A DNA stretch of 64,000 nucleotides. Source: Paenibacillus guangzhouensis (lineage in GTDB: Bacteria; Bacillota; Bacilli; Paenibacillales; Paenibacillaceae). Where the stretch lies: assembly GCF_009363075.1 (NCBI RefSeq), contig NZ_CP045293.1, positions 2,542,001 through 2,606,000 of the forward strand, in the 5' to 3' direction. A program made the position numbers and the translations under genes. The notes beneath the pieces were generated by a model. That model worked only from the letters and a program-made list of their open reading frames with translations. It was not told the DNA's origin and ran no database searches. This document shows positions 62,085 to 64,000 of this stretch, in pieces; within the stretch, counting starts at the first letter, position 1, and each line of letters opens with the position of its first letter.

Positions 62085-62606
62085 TTATCCGAATCTCTTA
62101 CGAATCATTCTGATCTGGCCTCTGTGGTTAATCTCATCTTCAAAGACGTGATACCACATGAAATAATAATTGGCTGGCTTGTTGTACCAGAAGGATTCTT
62201 CCGTGTTCAACCAGTCATCATCGACCGTTGCGAACAATTCAAAAGTTCTCGTCCTTACTTGTTCCAACCGATCGATGTAGTAATTCAGTTCATTCCCCTT
62301 GATCATGCGACGCCCTTCGTCTCCTAATCGAAGCGCCGGGCCCCATTCTAACCATTCTTCTTCCGATAATTCTCTTTGCCCGAACGTCATTACTTGATAG
62401 GCATACTCTACCGCCGCAGAATGCAATAACAATGCACCGATCGAATTATGATCGGAATCGATTAAATAATCCAATTGCTCAACAGTTAAGCCGCGGGTCG
62501 CCTCCAGTGTCGTATGCCGCGCATAGTTCATCATGGAGATTAGACGACTGATTTGAGGGGTAAACCCGGGTATGTCAGTAATGAGGTATATCTGATCCAT
62601 ATTCAT
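62085..62606 (-). CDS. DinB/DUF664 family protein
   Basis: 173 aa, AGAGGAG before the ATG. Seen: four-helix bundle with LLLHSAAVEYAYQVMTFG (first His), MWYHVFEDEINHRGQIRMI (two His), the metal-binding triad of DinB-like proteins. Different branch from 5164-5742. Reaction unknown; possibly thiol transfer. Confidence 0.88.
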   Translation of the reverse strand: MNMDQIYLITDIPGFTPQISRLISMMNYARHTTLEATRGLTVEQLDYLIDSDHNSIGALLLHSAAVEYAYQVMTFGQRELSEEEWLEWGPALRLGDEGRRMIKGNELNYYIDRLEQVRTRTFELFATVDDDWLNTEESFWYNKPANYYFMWYHVFEDEINHRGQIRMIRKRFG

Positions 62607-62630
62607 TATCCATCACTCCTCTTGTTCGTC

Positions 62631-62655
62631 ATCAATCTGACCTAATCAGATTGAT
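62631..62655. repeat. Perfect inverted repeat
   Basis: Arms ATCAATCTGA and TCAGATTGAT around CCTAA, between a GNAT gene and the DinB gene. No T-run on either side; may be a weak terminator or an operator. Confidence 0.5.
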
Positions 62656-62685
62656 TGTCAGGTTCACGGCCTACCTCTCTAGACG

Positions 62686-63165
62686 TTATCGATTACGCAA
62701 TACGACAGACGTCTCGATCTGTCTTCTCGGGACGTTCCAATATTTCTGCAGCAAGGTTTCTTTCTCCTCGTGAGAGACAAGATAGAATCCATTCTTCTCA
62801 TAAAAACGAATGGCCCATGTGGCAGAATCCCATGTTCCGATGAGGATTGGTTTGTTCGTTAATCTTGTCAGGTGAGAGAGCAGCTTCGTACCCACGCCAC
62901 TATTTCGTTGATTAGTTCTAACGTAAGCATGTCGAATTAAGGATACATCCCCTTTATCCTGAATGCCCATGACGCCAATGAAATGGTCATCCTCTTCATA
63001 TCCCCAGAAAGTGACTCCGTCGGAGATTTCACGGGTTAACTCATCCAATGCCATATAGGGTTCATGATACCGATCATCCGGTATAATCCCTTTATACGCT
63101 GATGCTGCGTCATTAATAATCTGGAACATGGCATCGACATCCGTTGCCGTACATTGTCTAATCAT
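62686..63165 (-). CDS. GNAT N-acetyltransferase
   Basis: 159 aa. Seen: RQCTATDVDAMFQIINDAASAYKGIIPDDRYHEPYM, a known opening of one GNAT group, AYVRTNQRNSGVGTKLLSHL (acetyl-CoA loop) and TWAIRFYEKNGFYLV. The ATG overlaps the stop of the next GNAT gene by 4 nt. Confidence 0.88.
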   Translation of the reverse strand: MIRQCTATDVDAMFQIINDAASAYKGIIPDDRYHEPYMALDELTREISDGVTFWGYEEDDHFIGVMGIQDKGDVSLIRHAYVRTNQRNSGVGTKLLSHLTRLTNKPILIGTWDSATWAIRFYEKNGFYLVSHEEKETLLQKYWNVPRRQIETSVVLRNR

Positions 63166-64000
63166 TCTCGAACCTCCGCCGTTTCATAAATTGGTGTCGT
63201 ATCCCGTAATCGAGTCGTGATCCAATGGAAAATAGGTCCTTCATGGAAACCTGACTTTATCGCTAATCGCTTCATCTCAGGCGTATCCGTCCAGAGGATG
63301 AACCGTTTGAACCCGAATACCGCACAGCTGTTATACATATGTGATAACATGGCATGCCCTAGACCTTGGCCCCGATACGCCTCTGAAATTTCAATCCATT
63401 CGATGGCAGCACAGCCTTCATCCGTTAAAGAACGAGCTTGGGCCGAAGGCGTCCAAACGTCGATTTCACCGATCATGTGATCATCTGCCATAAGTTCGTA
63501 ACGGAGCTGCAGCTCTTGCAGATTGTTCGATAGATTCACATGATAACCATGCGGCAACTCTCGTAGTTGCAATGGTCCGTCAGACCAATAACATGTCCAA
63601 AGCTCCTCTTCATAACCATTTACGCTGCGTACAGCATCTAGTAAATGTGGCCAGCAATCCGGTATACCTGCCCAGCCAGCTCCAAAAGGATTCCGAGATA
63701 TATGAATAGATTCGCATCCGTAATCAAGAGCGATTTGATGAAGATGATGATAGAACGCCTTGAGTTCCTTCAATGATACTGGGTCTCCGACCATCCAGAG
63801 CAAATCCACATCTTGTTCAGATGCGCCTTGCTCGCTTGGACAATCAGGCAACGGGAACGATAGCCCTGCCGCTGCAATCAACTCGCCTTCTTGGATCGCC
63901 AAGAAGATTTTGCAATCTCGTTCTTCGGCACCATACCATTGATCCGTCATGTGACCAGGGTGATGCAAGATCTCCAGGAACTCCTCATACTTCAATTCGA
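63162..64000 (-). CDS. GNAT N-acetyltransferase, two-domain, start uncertain at window edge
   Basis: At least 277 aa. The frame is open to the edge; a TTG at 63995 is the only start in view, with no visible ribosome binding site, so the gene may begin outside. Seen: a GNAT-like first half (KIFLAIQEGELIAAAGLSFPL), a linker, then a full GNAT domain with IEWIEISEAYRGQGLGHAMLSHMYN and LWTDTPEMKRLAIKSGFHEG. Coupled to the next GNAT gene by a 4-nt overlap. Confidence 0.82.
   Translation of the reverse strand, partial: ELKYEEFLEILHHPGHMTDQWYGAEERDCKIFLAIQEGELIAAAGLSFPLPDCPSEQGASEQDVDLLWMVGDPVSLKELKAFYHHLHQIALDYGCESIHISRNPFGAGWAGIPDCWPHLLDAVRSVNGYEEELWTCYWSDGPLQLRELPHGYHVNLSNNLQELQLRYELMADDHMIGEIDVWTPSAQARSLTDEGCAAIEWIEISEAYRGQGLGHAMLSHMYNSCAVFGFKRFILWTDTPEMKRLAIKSGFHEGPIFHWITTRLRDTTPIYETAEVRE

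Noticed and set aside
1-64000. tRNA, rRNA, insertion sequences, prophage genes, CRISPR arrays
   Set aside because: Looked for by eye; no transposase or phage frame, no repeat-spacer array and no tRNA-like cloverleaf was seen.

Overview
The window looks like chromosomal DNA of a Paenibacillus-like, endospore-forming Firmicute. Supporting signs are strong AGGAGG-type ribosome binding sites with frequent GTG/TTG starts, a surface hexosaminidase with three C-terminal SLH domains and another with a cohesin plus dockerin tail, BceAB-type transporters, Fur boxes, and a ku/ligD operon behind a sigma-G-like -10. No rRNA, tRNA, insertion sequence, prophage or CRISPR array was seen. The species is inferred, not demonstrated.

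Layout. 0-4.6 kb: start of a secreted protein, then a GH20 hexosaminidase whose leader carries a terminator hairpin. 4.7-11.5 kb: small accessory operons (RidA, VanZ-isochorismatase-VOC-DinB, SRPBCC, GNAT, a methyltransferase gene broken by two frameshifts, TetR). 11.6-17.1 kb: two tandem copies of a BceAB-type ABC module, each behind the same BceR-like operator but without a two-component system. 17.3-21.3 kb: Tat-linked dehydrogenase (cytochrome c, gluconate-dehydrogenase-subunit-3-like protein, GMC flavoprotein, TatC, TatA). 21.4-24.7 kb: DMT transporter, DeoR regulator, MFS exporter. 24.9-27.1 kb: nitrilase and two acetyltransferases. 27.2-31.8 kb: SLH-anchored GH20. 32-35.8 kb: GNAT, HAD phosphatase, then Ku, DNA ligase and LigD-type polymerase as separate genes (NHEJ). 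35.8-37.5 kb: PadR plus an FtsW/RodA-like protein. 37.7-39.5 kb: a split dikinase-like pair (swivel domain and ATP-grasp domain on separate genes) behind a promoter, a 32-codon leader ORF and a terminator. 39.5-42.2 kb: VOC protein with an alternating palindromic operator, and two Fur-controlled siderophore permeases. 42.4-46.7 kb: three SDR dehydrogenases with LysR and TetR regulators. 46.8-54 kb: polysaccharide deacetylase, GNAT, NAD(P)-binding protein, MBL hydrolase, nucleobase deaminases, ankyrin lipoprotein, LysR, GNAT. 54.3-58 kb: Fur-controlled heme uptake and degradation operon. 58.2-64 kb: Nudix, GNAT, DinB genes and a tightly coupled Nudix-unknown-kinase operon.

How the genes work together. 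The two GH20 enzymes would cut terminal amino sugars outside the cell, one held on the wall by SLH domains. The GMC complex would feed electrons to a membrane cytochrome c and brings its own TatAC. Iron and heme acquisition appears twice, with one ATPase gene that may serve both. The best candidates for undescribed biology are the split dikinase with its leader ORF, the duplicated Bce modules with distant control, the GH20 attenuator-like leader, and the Nudix-unknown-kinase operon.
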